DNA of 5,203 bases from Rhodospirillales bacterium (GTDB lineage Bacteria > Pseudomonadota > Alphaproteobacteria > Rhodospirillales > JAOUPW01): assembly GCA_029879665.1 (NCBI GenBank), contig JAOUPW010000180.1, positions 1-5,203 of the forward strand, in the 5' to 3' direction. The first letter of the stretch is position 1. Every line of letters begins with the position of its first letter. The position numbers and the translations under genes are program-made. Positions 4,622 through 5,203 of this stretch are shown here, one piece after another. The notes under the pieces were generated by a model that saw nothing but the letters and a program-made list of their open reading frames with translations, had not been told where the DNA came from and searched no databases.

Positions 4622-5203
4622 ATGAAAACGCATAAACGTTTTGCGATCCCTGTAGTAATGCTGATCGCCGCCGCCGGGCAACCGACATCCGCCCAAGAGG
4701 TGGACACCCAATCGCTGATTTCACCCAACGAACAAAGCGTCGAGTTCGGCGTGATCGGCGCTCTTGGCAGCACCCGCACCACCGGCAAGTTCACCGGCCT
4801 GTCCGACTATGACGCCCTTCCCATCGCCAATGGCACCTTCATCAAGCGCGATGAGGCATCCGGGACCTGGTATCGGGTGACGGGCGTCGATCTTGGTCTC
4901 GAAGACCGCGGGGTCCGTCTGGATTACGAACGCCAGGGCGACTGGAAGCTGTTTATCGATCTGAACCAGATTCACAGATCCGAACCGGTAAAGATAAACA
5001 CCGGGTTGTCGGGAATTGACAGCAACACTCAGCTGGTGAACGGGACGGCGATGCGCGAGATCGATCTGGAAACGGATCGTTACAACGGCACCTTCGGCTT
5101 GAGCAAGCGGTTCTCGAAAGAGTTCGAGTTTAGAGTTTCCGCCCGGAGCGAATACAAGGAAGGCGGTCGGATTTTCGGCGCCAGCAGGAGATTCCTGGTT
5201 GAT
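4622..5203 (+). CDS. mtrB: MtrB/PioB-family decaheme-associated outer membrane barrel, N-terminal part
   Basis: The first 194 residues of an outer-membrane beta-barrel that sheathes the decaheme cytochrome and lets it span the membrane; the family is usually about 650-800 residues, so most lies beyond the right edge. A signal peptide (MKTHKRFAIPVVMLIAAAG, cleavage near TSA-QE after residue 24) is followed by family-like segments: SVEFGVIGALG (39-49), TGKFTGLSDYDALPIANGTF (54-73), WYRVTGVDLGLEDRGVRLDY (83-102) and NGTFGLSKRF (155-164). The later segments alternate polar and hydrophobic residues as paired beta-strands do. No cysteine is present in the visible part, so the N-terminal CXXC of Shewanella MtrB is absent. 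AAGGGG (4610-4615) is a strong Shine-Dalgarno 6 bases before the ATG. The gene lies 55 bases after the cytochrome, with no hairpin between, so they form one operon. Confidence 0.93.
   Translation, partial: MKTHKRFAIPVVMLIAAAGQPTSAQEVDTQSLISPNEQSVEFGVIGALGSTRTTGKFTGLSDYDALPIANGTFIKRDEASGTWYRVTGVDLGLEDRGVRLDYERQGDWKLFIDLNQIHRSEPVKINTGLSGIDSNTQLVNGTAMREIDLETDRYNGTFGLSKRFSKEFEFRVSARSEYKEGGRIFGASRRFLVD

Overview
The window looks like a GC-rich proteobacterial chromosome segment, most likely alphaproteobacterial (Rhodospirillales-like). That assignment rests on overall gene style and the neighbourhood of rnhB with a PA0069-type radical SAM gene; it is an inference, not a proof. No rRNA, tRNA, CRISPR array, insertion sequence or phage gene is visible.

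Layout. (1) Minus strand, 1-1506: a radical SAM protein of unknown function (418-1506), followed 28 bases downstream by the start of ribonuclease HII (rnhB, 1-389, running off the left edge). They probably form one transcription unit. (2) An AT-rich divergent intergenic region, about 1507-1652. (3) Plus strand, 1653-3102: a small single-membrane-segment protein of 32 or 37 residues, then two glycosyltransferase-like genes of the families that NCBI names TIGR04283 and TIGR04282 'arsenosugar biosynthesis' (rSAM/selenodomain-associated transferases 2 and 1). The two transferases overlap by 4 bases (ATGA), and the first appears to start at TTG 1808. (4) A 477-base gap, 3103-3579, without a convincing intact gene. 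It holds a possible broken short ORF and then an AT-rich regulatory segment with a perfect FNR/Anr-type box (TTGAT-N4-ATCAA, 3436-3449), a perfect 14-bp palindrome (3460-3473) and a plausible -10 region. (5) Plus strand, 3580-5203: a periplasmic decaheme c-type cytochrome (DmsE/MtrA family, ten CXXCH motifs), then the N-terminal 194 residues of an MtrB/PioB-family outer-membrane beta-barrel that runs off the right edge.

How it works together. The last two genes form the core of a porin-cytochrome conduit: the decaheme cytochrome sits in or against the barrel and carries electrons across the outer membrane, either out to an extracellular acceptor (metal oxides, DMSO) or in from an extracellular donor. 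The FNR-type box, placed about as expected for a class II activated promoter, suggests the conduit is switched on when oxygen is low. The surface partner that would fix the direction and substrate is not in the window. The glycosyltransferase pair is probably a separate operon for a modified sugar or lipid, lacking here the radical SAM enzyme ArsS it often accompanies. The rnhB/radical SAM block is housekeeping-like flanking DNA.
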